Shown: in pieces, positions 1 through 5,791 of the stretch
Layout of the letters: each line of letters starts with the position of its first letter
Position numbering within the stretch: position 1 is the stretch's first letter
Assembly (NCBI GenBank): GCA_014796735.1
Contig: JAAVIG010000012.1
Coordinates: 1-5,795 of the forward strand
Direction: 5' to 3'
Source of the DNA: Oscillospiraceae bacterium
GTDB lineage: Bacteria > Bacillota > Clostridia > Oscillospirales > Ruminococcaceae
Length of the DNA: 5,795 nt
The notes under the pieces: model-generated
Seen by the model: only the letters and a program-made list of their open reading frames with translations
The model's database searches: none
Told to the model about the DNA's origin: nothing
Translations under genes and position numbers: made by a program

Positions 1-49
1 ATTAAAAACTTGAAAAAATGGTTTTAATTGGATAATAGTGCTTTGGGTG

Positions 50-97
50 TAATATCCATTTAAACTTTGATTTTATATTGTGTTTAAATGGATATTA
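50..97. repeat. Perfect 16-bp inverted repeat with 16-nt spacer
   Basis: The arm at 50-65 (TAATATCCATTTAAAC) is the exact reverse complement of the arm at 82-97, separated by 16 nt (66-81). The arms start 32 bp apart, about three helical turns, so two protein dimers could bind the same face of the DNA. As RNA it would form a long AU-rich stem. No T-run follows on either strand, which argues against an intrinsic terminator. It lies about 70 bp upstream of the -35 box of the operon promoter, so an operator or activator site is plausible. It could also be the remnant of a small element. The repeat itself is certain; its function is unknown. Confidence 0.85.
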
Positions 98-112
98 GTA
101 TAAGATATTAAA

Positions 113-162
113 AATCGGTATAAACACTTCATTCACCGATTCCCTTCGTTTTTTTCTTTTTT
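113..162 (+). terminator. Possible weak terminator of an upstream transcript
   Basis: AATCGGT (113-119) pairs with ACCGATT (135-141) around a 15-nt loop, and a T-rich tract (about 149-162) follows a few bases later. The stem is short, the loop large and the T-tract offset by about 7 nt, so termination on the + strand would be weak. On the minus strand the same stem is followed directly by five T (complement of 110-114), so it could work in that direction instead. The T-rich tract also lies just upstream of the -35 box and could simply be promoter-upstream A/T sequence. Confidence 0.3.
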
Positions 163-164
163 GG

Positions 165-193
165 TTGACAGCATAAAAATTTTGTGGTAAAAT
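165..193 (+). promoter_or_regulatory. Sigma-A (sigma-70 type) promoter of the operon
   Basis: A perfect -35 box TTGACA lies at 165-170, followed by a 17-bp spacer and the -10 box TAAAAT at 188-193 (5 of 6 to TATAAT). TG at 185-186 gives an extended -10 (TGN). A T-rich tract sits directly upstream of the -35. Transcription would start near position 200. This is the only good promoter seen upstream of the three genes, and it points at them. No promoter-like sequence was noticed in the two short intergenic gaps. Confidence 0.75.
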
Positions 194-199
194 TATACT

Positions 200-445
200 A
201 TAAGTAATACTATATATCAACTCTGCCAAAATGGGGACTGCTATGTAAATTAAGTGATTTTTCCGTTGTTTAAGTGATAATTGTTGAAAATCGGGAGAGA
301 TTTTATTATACTGAAATTTCGAAGAACTGCCCGATGAGTTATAGAGGTGCAATTACCGCCCTGATATTGGTTTTCATTCGGCGTTCCAACAGCGGTCGAT
401 ATAATAAATTAACATTTCAGATCACCGAGCTTTACGGTTGCAATT
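200..445 (+). other. Long 5' leader without a recognised gene or riboswitch
   Basis: About 245 nt separate the predicted transcription start from the first start codon, long for a plain leader. It contains ATACTATA twice (195-202 and 207-214, the first copy overlapping the start region) and TTAAGTGAT twice (250-258 and 270-278). No conserved riboswitch core was recognised by eye, no T-tract attenuator is evident, and stems found in 340-440 are only 4-5 bp. A 60-codon frame opening with GTG at 274 and ending at 456 overlaps the first gene by 11 nt, but it has no clear ribosome binding site and no recognisable product. Confidence 0.5.
250..278. repeat. Direct repeat TTAAGTGAT x2, 20-bp period
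   Basis: The 9-mer TTAAGTGAT occurs at 250-258 and 270-278, start-to-start 20 bp, about two helical turns. This spacing suits a regulator binding the same DNA face, here 50-80 bp downstream of the predicted transcription start. A chance repeat in AT-rich DNA cannot be excluded. Confidence 0.45.
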
Positions 446-1540
446 ATGAAAGGTAGTGATTTTTTGAGCTCTCAAAATTCAAAAAGGTATAAAGTGCTTA
501 TCAACGGCAGAAACATGTCGATTGTTATGGATTTTATCACACATTCCGAAGCGTATTTCAAATGCCTGAGCACCTCGGACTGCTGGCAGGACGTTCTCGG
601 TCATTTCGAGCTTTTTCAGCCCGACATCTATCTATGCTTTGTGGATTCGGTTTACAGCAAAATACTGTCGCAGACCAACGCTCTTCGCGGAGATTCCAAG
701 TACAATAACGCGCCTATTTTTGTGGTGGCGGACGAAGAGACCTACACCGAGCTGGAGCAAAACCCCCGTCCCGCCATAAGCGTTGTTATCAAACGTCCCA
801 TTTCCACCGACAACCTTATTCTCAGAATAACGGCTCACCTTGAGCAAAGAGAAAGAGCCGCCCAGGCTGAGGCGGAAAAAGAGGCTCAAAGGCTTGCGGA
901 GCTGGAAAGACGCAGGGCGGCGGCGAATCAAAAAACGCCGCAGAAAAACTCTCAGGCGGATCAAGCTCCAAAGCGCAGCTCGATCTGGGAAACATGGGAA
1001 AATGAGATCAAGCCTATCGATATAACCCCGAAAAAAAATGTAAAAACCGCAAATACCGCAAACACTTCCAATCCCGTTTCGGGAAATGCCGCGCCCCAAG
1101 CGGCTAAACCTGCCGAACCCAACGCCGCCGCGGCCGAATCCAACGGGGCAAAGACCGATGCGGCAGATGCGGGCAGCGGAAAAAAGCATATTTTGATCGT
1201 GGACGATGACAGAACGGTGCTTAAAATGCTTAAATCCGCCCTTGAAGAGGAATACGACGTTACGACTATGGTAAACGGCCTTATGGTGGAAAAATTCCTT
1301 ATGGCAAAAAAGGTGGACGTGGTCATTCTCGACTACGAGATGCCCGGACAGACGGGCGCGGATATATTCCGCAAGCTGAAAATGAACGATAAAACCGGAA
1401 AGATCCCGATATGCTTTTTAACGGGTATTTCCGACCGCGAGAAAATCATGGAGGTCATGTCGCTTAGACCCAACAGCTATCTGCTTAAGCCTATCGATAT
1501 GGATATGCTCAAGGCGGCAATCACCAACCTTACTCATTAA
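446..1540 (+). CDS. Two-receiver response regulator: degenerate receiver, coiled coil, linker, intact receiver; no output domain
   Basis: This 364-residue soluble protein ends in a standard CheY-like receiver (about 247-363): acidic pocket D253-D255, phosphoacceptor D296 in VVILDYEMPG, switch T326 and K348 (LKP). The N-terminal part (about 15-130) looks like a second receiver that has lost its chemistry. Its first strand reads KVLING instead of an acidic pair, the expected Asp position is F65 in PDIYLCF (D67 is two residues further on), but KRP (116-118) remains. Residues 131-160 are rich in Glu, Arg and Ala and look like a coiled coil. A Pro/Ala/Asn-rich linker (about 161-245) follows and contains a Trp motif, WETWENEIKP (181-190). 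There is no DNA-binding, enzymatic or membrane segment. As the first gene of the kinase operon it probably takes phosphate from the neighbouring kinase and acts by protein contact or as a phosphate sink. ATG446 lacks a good ribosome binding site. TTG464 (GAAAGG 10 nt upstream) and GTG494 (AAAGG 6 nt upstream) are alternatives, the latter removing the edge of the first domain. Confidence 0.9.
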   Translation: MKGSDFLSSQNSKRYKVLINGRNMSIVMDFITHSEAYFKCLSTSDCWQDVLGHFELFQPDIYLCFVDSVYSKILSQTNALRGDSKYNNAPIFVVADEETYTELEQNPRPAISVVIKRPISTDNLILRITAHLEQRERAAQAEAEKEAQRLAELERRRAAANQKTPQKNSQADQAPKRSSIWETWENEIKPIDITPKKNVKTANTANTSNPVSGNAAPQAAKPAEPNAAAAESNGAKTDAADAGSGKKHILIVDDDRTVLKMLKSALEEEYDVTTMVNGLMVEKFLMAKKVDVVILDYEMPGQTGADIFRKLKMNDKTGKIPICFLTGISDREKIMEVMSLRPNSYLLKPIDMDMLKAAITNLTH

Positions 1541-1545
1541 AAAAT

Positions 1546-1556
1546 AAGAGGAAAGG
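1546..1556 (+). promoter_or_regulatory. Ribosome binding site of the hybrid kinase
   Basis: The purine-rich tract AAGAGGAAAGG ends 12 nt before ATG1569. The AGAGG part is 17 nt away, so the AAAGG part is the likelier anti-SD contact. The spacing is slightly long, but no nearer alternative start was seen and the PocR domain begins within the first ten residues. Confidence 0.6.
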
Positions 1557-1568
1557 CTGATCGTAAAT

Positions 1569-4526
1569 ATGAAAAAAAACAACGGCGAATTGAAATTAAA
1601 GGATCTTATCGAGATCGAGATGCTTCAGCGAATACAGGACGCCTTTGCCGACATGACGGGCATGGCGGTGGTCACGGTGGACGAAAACGGCGTGCCCGTA
1701 ACAAAAGCGAGCAATTTTACCGATTTCTGCAACAAATATACCAGAATGACCGAAACGGGCCGCCGCCGCTGCGAGGAATGCGACATCAAAGGAGCGGCCC
1801 GCGGCTTGGAAACGGGAGAAAAACGTCCGTATTACTACTGCCACGCGGGACTTGTGGACTTTGCCGCGCCCATTATGGCGGGAGACAAGATGATAGGCGG
1901 ATTTATCGGCGGACAGGTGTTAACGTCTCCGCCCGAGCCGGAAAAATTTGCGAAAATAGCGGAGGAGATCGGAGTTGATCCCGAAAAATACGTTGAAGCG
2001 GTACAAAAGGTTGAGATAGTCAGCGAGGAGACGGTAGCCAAAACCTCGGGCTTTCTCTGTACTATCGCTTCGGCATTGTCCAACACGGCGTACAAATCCC
2101 ATGTGCTGCAAATCAACGCGTTGGAAATTAAAAAGGCTTCCCGCATGAAATCCGACTTTCTCGCCAACATGAGCCATGAAATACGCACGCCCATGAATGC
2201 CATTATCGGGCTTGCCGATCTGGCATTGAGAGAGGAAATGTCGCCCACCGCAAGAGATTTCGTTCATCAGGTAAAGGCGTCGGGCAAAAATCTGCTGGTC
2301 ATTATAAACGATATACTTGACTTTTCCAAGATCGAATCGGGAAAAATGGATATTATAGAGTCCGAATATATGCCGCTGTCGCTGGTAAACGATTTGACTT
2401 GCGTTATAAACAGCCGCATAGGGTCAAAGGATATTGAGTTTACCATGGATGTTCCGCCCGCTCTGCCGAAAAATCTTTACGGCGACAATGTGAGAATACA
2501 TCAGGTGTTGCTGAATGTCCTTACAAACGCCGCAAAGTTTACCCAACAGGGCGAAATACACCTTAAAATGGAAATAGAGCACATTGAGGATAATATGCTT
2601 ATGATGAAAGTATCGGTGAGCGATACGGGAATAGGCATTAAGAAAAACGATCTGAACAAGCTCTTTACCTCTTTTCAGCAGCTGGACAGCAAGAGGAACC
2701 GAAATATCGAGGGAACGGGATTGGGTCTTGCTATCACAAAGCAGCTTCTGACTCTTATGCACGGCTCCATATCGGTTGAAAGCGAGTATAATAAGGGCAC
2801 CACCTTTACGATAGAGCTGCCGCAAAAGATAATAGACGATATTCCCGCGATGGAAAAGCCGGAGAATGTCGGTTCCTCAGCGATTCTGATAAGCAATCCC
2901 TATGTGAAAAAGCAGCTTTTGAAGGATCTGGAATGGATAGGGTCAAGCTGCATCGATTTGACGGAGGAGAGCAGCCTTGAGGACTTAAAGGCTGATTTTC
3001 TCTTTGTGGAAAGGCTCTTTTTCTCGCAGGCCGTTCAGAAGTTTCTGCTGGATAATCCCCGCGTCCGCGGTATAGTGCTGACGGATTACAACAACATGGA
3101 GCTGGTGGATATCCCCAATGTAAAGGTCATCAGCAAGCCCGCTTATTCGCTCGCCGTATACAATGCTATGGAAATAGCCGATGTATCCGTAAGCTCCGAC
3201 AATGCCGACGAGTCCGGCGGATTTACCTTTGCGGCGCCCGAAGCGCGCATTCTGGTGGTGGACGACAATCCCGTCAACCTTACCGTCGCAAAGGGGCTTT
3301 TGGAACCGCTGCATATGCGGATAGACACCGCGCTGAGCGCGGCAGAGGCGATAGAGGCGATACATAAGGAAATGTACGATCTTATCTTCATGGATCATAT
3401 GATGCCGGAGGTGGACGGAGTAGAGGCGACTCACATTATACGACGGCTTGTTCCCCGCTACAAGGATATACCCATTATAGCCCTTACAGCAAACGCCATA
3501 GGCGGCGCGAGGGAGATGTTTATAAAAGAGGGAATGAACGATTTCTGCGCAAAACCCATAGAAGTAAAGGATATTCTTTCCAAGCTGAGAAAATGGCTGC
3601 CCAAGGAGAAAATATTACATGTTACAGATGTTTCGGACGGCTCGGTACAGGATATTCCAGAGCTCGTAACGAAAAAAACCGATATGAAAATTTCGGGCAT
3701 CAGGGAGCTTGACGTGGGGACCGCCGTAAAGATGCTGGGAAGCGAGGAGCTGTACCGTGTGGTTCTTAAGGAGTATTACTGCTCCATAGAAAAAAAGCAT
3801 CAAAGCATTGCGGCTCACAGAGACGAAGAGCAATGGAGAGACTACACAGTCGAGGTACATTCCCTGAAGAGCACCTCAAAGCAGATAGGAGCGGATCATC
3901 TTTCGGCGCTGGCGGCGGAGCTGGAGCGCGCGGGAAACGAGGGGAACACCGAATATATCTTACTGCATACCGATGAAATGCTGGACGAATATCTTAAGCT
4001 TAAAGAAATATTAAGACCTTATTTCCCCGAATGTGAGGAAGACAGCGGAGATAAGCCGCCGCAAACGGCGGATATTTTCGAGCTGCTGGAGAAAATGCAC
4101 GAAGCCTTGGATAATTTTGACACGCTGCAAATCGACGAGGTCGTGGAACAGATGTCGCGGTACACCTTTGCCGACCGGCAGGGCGAATTGTTCGAGAGGC
4201 TGAAGCAGGCGGCGGAGGAAAGCGACATAGAAGTATGCGATGAAATTGTGACACAGTGGGGCAAGCTGATAGTGGGGGCGGACGACGACACCATAAGCGG
4301 ACGGGTGCTGCTGGACGTACTGGACACGATGCAGGCCGCGCTGGACGATTTCGACACCTTGGAGATCGACGAAGCAATAGAAAAAATCGCTAAATTTAAA
4401 TTTACGGAAAGAGGGAAGGAATACTACGAAAGGCTTAAGGAAGCGGCGGAGAGTTATAATTTAGACAGCTGCAATTCCATTGTTAAGGAATGGAGAAAAG
4501 CCGCGGAGGAACAAATCAAAAAGTAA
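1569..4526 (+). CDS. Soluble PocR-sensor hybrid histidine kinase with receiver, Hpt and duplicated C-terminal module
   Basis: This 985-residue protein has no signal peptide or membrane segment, so it senses in the cytoplasm. In order: a PocR domain (about 9-175) with the family signature CHAGLVDFAAPI (91-102) and cysteines C54, C68, C71 and C91; a helical linker; HisKA with phospho-His H203 in MSHEIRTPMN; HATPase_c with N-box N316/N320, G1 box DTGIG (352-356) and G2 box GTGLGLA (382-388); a degenerate receiver (about 435-541) with E481 where the Asp should be but K523-P524 kept; an intact receiver (559-676) with D565, D566, D609, T640 and K662; and an Hpt domain (about 706-815) with H764 in VHSLKSTSK. 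Two homologous helical modules (about 834-901 and 911-982) end the protein. All catalytic residues for a full His203-Asp609-His764 phosphorelay are present. PocR domains are thought to bind small molecules such as hydrocarbon derivatives; the ligand here is unknown. Terminal phosphate acceptors are probably the flanking receiver proteins. Confidence 0.95.
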   Translation: MKKNNGELKLKDLIEIEMLQRIQDAFADMTGMAVVTVDENGVPVTKASNFTDFCNKYTRMTETGRRRCEECDIKGAARGLETGEKRPYYYCHAGLVDFAAPIMAGDKMIGGFIGGQVLTSPPEPEKFAKIAEEIGVDPEKYVEAVQKVEIVSEETVAKTSGFLCTIASALSNTAYKSHVLQINALEIKKASRMKSDFLANMSHEIRTPMNAIIGLADLALREEMSPTARDFVHQVKASGKNLLVIINDILDFSKIESGKMDIIESEYMPLSLVNDLTCVINSRIGSKDIEFTMDVPPALPKNLYGDNVRIHQVLLNVLTNAAKFTQQGEIHLKMEIEHIEDNMLMMKVSVSDTGIGIKKNDLNKLFTSFQQLDSKRNRNIEGTGLGLAITKQLLTLMHGSISVESEYNKGTTFTIELPQKIIDDIPAMEKPENVGSSAILISNPYVKKQLLKDLEWIGSSCIDLTEESSLEDLKADFLFVERLFFSQAVQKFLLDNPRVRGIVLTDYNNMELVDIPNVKVISKPAYSLAVYNAMEIADVSVSSDNADESGGFTFAAPEARILVVDDNPVNLTVAKGLLEPLHMRIDTALSAAEAIEAIHKEMYDLIFMDHMMPEVDGVEATHIIRRLVPRYKDIPIIALTANAIGGAREMFIKEGMNDFCAKPIEVKDILSKLRKWLPKEKILHVTDVSDGSVQDIPELVTKKTDMKISGIRELDVGTAVKMLGSEELYRVVLKEYYCSIEKKHQSIAAHRDEEQWRDYTVEVHSLKSTSKQIGADHLSALAAELERAGNEGNTEYILLHTDEMLDEYLKLKEILRPYFPECEEDSGDKPPQTADIFELLEKMHEALDNFDTLQIDEVVEQMSRYTFADRQGELFERLKQAAEESDIEVCDEIVTQWGKLIVGADDDTISGRVLLDVLDTMQAALDDFDTLEIDEAIEKIAKFKFTERGKEYYERLKEAAESYNLDSCNSIVKEWRKAAEEQIKK
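4068..4514 (+). repeat. Tandem duplication of a 78-residue module at the kinase C-terminus
   Basis: Residues 834-901 and 912-979 align without gaps at an offset of 78 residues. A hand count gives 28 identities in 68 positions. Shared positions include ALD-FDTL-IDE (846-857 against 924-935), ERLK-AAE (876-883 against 954-961), a cysteine (C890/C968) and a tryptophan (W897/W975). The DNA copies differ at many synonymous sites, so the duplication is old and not an assembly artefact. The pattern is all-helical and acidic, reminiscent of helical tails that follow Hpt domains, but it has no phosphorylatable His motif. Its function is unknown. Confidence 0.85.
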
Positions 4527-4537
4527 TTCATGGCGTT

Positions 4538-4542
4538 GGAGG
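4538..4542 (+). promoter_or_regulatory. Ribosome binding site that fixes the HD-GYP start
   Basis: A perfect GGAGG lies 7 nt upstream of ATG4550. It decides the start: an in-frame ATG at 4490 would add 20 residues from inside the kinase gene that do not belong to a receiver fold, whereas MKNSLLIVDD from 4550 is a textbook receiver beginning. Confidence 0.85.
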
Positions 4543-4549
4543 CGGTTTT

Positions 4550-5578
4550 ATGAAAAATTCACTTTTGATCGTAGACGATGTTGAGATCAACAGAGCTATA
4601 TTGGCAGAAGCCTTTAAGGGCGAGTATGATATAATAGAAGCGGCAAACGGGGTCGAAGCCGTAAAGGCGTTAAAAAACTGTCCTAACGTTTCCGCCGTTC
4701 TTCTTGACCTTGTTATGCCGGAAATGGACGGCATGGGAGTTCTGAGGGAGATGAACAAAACGGGAGATATTTTCCGTATTCCCGTTTTTATCGTTACCTC
4801 CGCCGACGATGAAGAGACATTTGAGGACGCGTACGGAATGGGGGCGGTGGACGTTATATCAAAGCCGTTTATCCACCACTTCCTGAAATGCAGGGTAGCC
4901 AACATAATAGAGCTGTACAGGCACAGAAATAATCTGGAGACCACAGTGAACGAACAGCTTGCGCGGCTCAACAGCATGAACCGCTCCATGGTGGAGACCT
5001 TGGCATCGGTCATAGAATTCAGGAACTGCGAATCGGGAGGGCATGTAAAGAGGATAAGTCATATAACGGCTCTGCTTATGACGGCCATAAGCGAAATGTA
5101 TCCCGAATATTATTGCCCCAAAGAGATGATAGACAGAGTGTCCATGGCGGCGATACTGCACGACGTGGGCAAAATATCCATACCGGACGTAATTCTCAAC
5201 AAGCCCGCCAAGCTTACCCATGAAGAATTTGAAATTATGAAGCAGCACACCGTCAAGGGCTGTGAGATACTTTCAAATATCCCGAGCGAAATGATGGACA
5301 AGGAGGTTTACGATCTGTGCTTCGACATATGCCGTCACCACCATGAGCGCTGGGACGGCGGCGGCTACCCCGACGGGCTTAAGGGAGACGATATATCCGT
5401 TTACGCGCAGGCGGTGGCGGTGGCGGACGTGTACGACGCTTTGACCTCGCCGAGAGTTTACAAGGCGGCTTATCCCCATGAAAAAGCCGTTGAGATGATA
5501 TTCGACGGAGAGTGCGGCTGCTTTAACCCTAAAATTCTTAAGGCGTTTGAGATGATAGCGGGTAAGGTCAAAAAGTAA
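4550..5578 (+). CDS. Receiver-HD-GYP response regulator, predicted cyclic-di-GMP phosphodiesterase
   Basis: This 342-residue soluble protein has an N-terminal receiver (about 1-122: D9, D10, phosphoacceptor D53 in LLDLVMPEMDG, T83, K105-P106), a helical connector (about 123-160) and an HD-GYP domain (about 150-340). Every metal-binding position of the family can be placed: E161 and H165 (E-x3-H), H204-D205 (HDVGK), H233, H264 and H265 in HHERWDGGGYP (264-274), and D293 (VADVYDALTS). The HHE-x2-DG-x-GYP signature is complete, so the enzyme should hydrolyse cyclic-di-GMP to pGpG and/or GMP, possibly at a three-metal centre given E161. It starts 23 nt after the kinase stop and is the only enzymatic output in the operon, so it is the likely final acceptor of the kinase Hpt domain. 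Whether phosphorylation raises or lowers activity cannot be read from sequence. No cyclase (GGDEF) lies in the window. Confidence 0.95.
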   Translation: MKNSLLIVDDVEINRAILAEAFKGEYDIIEAANGVEAVKALKNCPNVSAVLLDLVMPEMDGMGVLREMNKTGDIFRIPVFIVTSADDEETFEDAYGMGAVDVISKPFIHHFLKCRVANIIELYRHRNNLETTVNEQLARLNSMNRSMVETLASVIEFRNCESGGHVKRISHITALLMTAISEMYPEYYCPKEMIDRVSMAAILHDVGKISIPDVILNKPAKLTHEEFEIMKQHTVKGCEILSNIPSEMMDKEVYDLCFDICRHHHERWDGGGYPDGLKGDDISVYAQAVAVADVYDALTSPRVYKAAYPHEKAVEMIFDGECGCFNPKILKAFEMIAGKVKK

Positions 5579-5616
5579 TTTTAGAATAACATTAAGAAAA
5601 AAATGAAAAATTGAAA

Positions 5617-5641
5617 GCGGCGAAGCCGCAAATGTCTTTTT
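5617..5641 (+). terminator. Candidate operon terminator: short GC hairpin with trailing T-run
   Basis: GCGGC (5617-5621) and GCCGC (5625-5629) form a 5-bp GC stem with a GAA loop, 38 nt after the HD-GYP stop codon. An A-rich tract precedes it and a T-run (5637-5641) follows after 7 nt. The displaced T-run makes it a sub-optimal terminator, and it may be the first unit of the repeat cluster downstream. Confidence 0.4.
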
Positions 5642-5643
5642 CG

Positions 5644-5670
5644 CTTCCTTTTTGCACTGCAAAAAGGAAG
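5644..5670. repeat. Near-perfect palindromic hairpin, 13-bp arms
   Basis: CTTCCTTTTTGCA (5644-5656) is the exact reverse complement of 5658-5670, with one base between them. As RNA it would fold as an 11-12 bp stem with a 3-5 nt loop. No T-run follows on the + strand, but the arm itself contains five T. It may help stop or stabilise transcripts from either direction. Confidence 0.8.
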
Positions 5671-5680
5671 TAGGGGTGAA

Positions 5681-5698
5681 GCGGAGCTTTAGCTCCGC
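5681..5698. repeat. GC-rich hairpin, 8-bp arms
   Basis: GCGGAGCT (5681-5688) and AGCTCCGC (5691-5698) are exact reverse complements with TT between them. It lies 10 nt after the previous hairpin. Confidence 0.8.
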
Positions 5699-5699
5699 G

Positions 5700-5716
5700 A
5701 GGGGGCAAAGCCTCCT
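5700..5716. repeat. GC-rich hairpin, 7-bp arms with one G-U pair
   Basis: AGGGGGC (5700-5706) pairs with GCCTCCT (5710-5716) around an AAA loop, with one G-T mismatch (G-U in RNA) at 5703/5713. It directly follows the preceding hairpin, giving four hairpins in 100 nt. Confidence 0.65.
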
Positions 5717-5769
5717 AAAGTGAATAATTACAACTAACACAGAAGCAGGCAACTAAGCGTCTGCTATGG
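5717..5769. other. Spacer with short direct repeat, no gene seen
   Basis: This short stretch contains CAACTAA twice (5731-5737 and 5750-5756, 19 bp apart) and a weak 5-bp pairing AGCAG/CTGCT (5744-5748 with 5761-5765). No reading frame or promoter was recognised on either strand. Confidence 0.35.
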
Positions 5770-5791
5770 GTGCCGACATCCTTGTCGGCAC
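5770..5791. repeat. Perfect 9-bp stem with TCCT loop at the window edge
   Basis: GTGCCGACA (5770-5778) and TGTCGGCAC (5783-5791) are exact reverse complements with a 4-nt loop. TTTG follows before the window ends, so a terminator T-run may continue outside. It could end this operon, end a convergent gene, or belong to the same family of intergenic repeats. Confidence 0.75.

Noticed and set aside
194..199. TATACT as an alternative -10 box
   Set aside because: Spacing from TTGACA would be 23 bp and no other -35 lies 17 bp upstream; TAAAAT at 188-193 has ideal spacing and an extended -10.
95..352. 85-codon frame on the minus strand
   Set aside because: It runs antisense across the promoter and leader, is low in complexity with no recognisable domain, and lies in AT-rich DNA where such frames arise by chance.
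334..375. Resemblance of ATAGAGGTGCAATTAC to the start of a lysine riboswitch
   Set aside because: Only a short match from memory. The other conserved parts of that riboswitch could not be found, and a lysine sensor does not fit this operon.
274..456. 60-codon frame on the + strand as a real gene
   Set aside because: GTG start without a clear ribosome binding site, no recognisable product, and overlap with the first gene. Kept only as a possible leader frame in the findings.
632..1326. Long minus-strand frames opposite the first gene
   Set aside because: Antisense shadows: the + strand frame has a clear receiver domain, and the minus frames are Arg- or Ser-rich with no domain.
4000..4377. 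Minus-strand frames opposite the kinase C-terminus
   Set aside because: Their Cys/Arg/Pro-rich or Ser-rich composition is typical of antisense translation of the acidic helical modules on the + strand.
4490..4549. Upstream ATG4490 as start of the HD-GYP protein
   Set aside because: The added 20 residues come from kinase coding sequence and do not fit a receiver. GGAGG 7 nt before ATG4550 gives a clean start.
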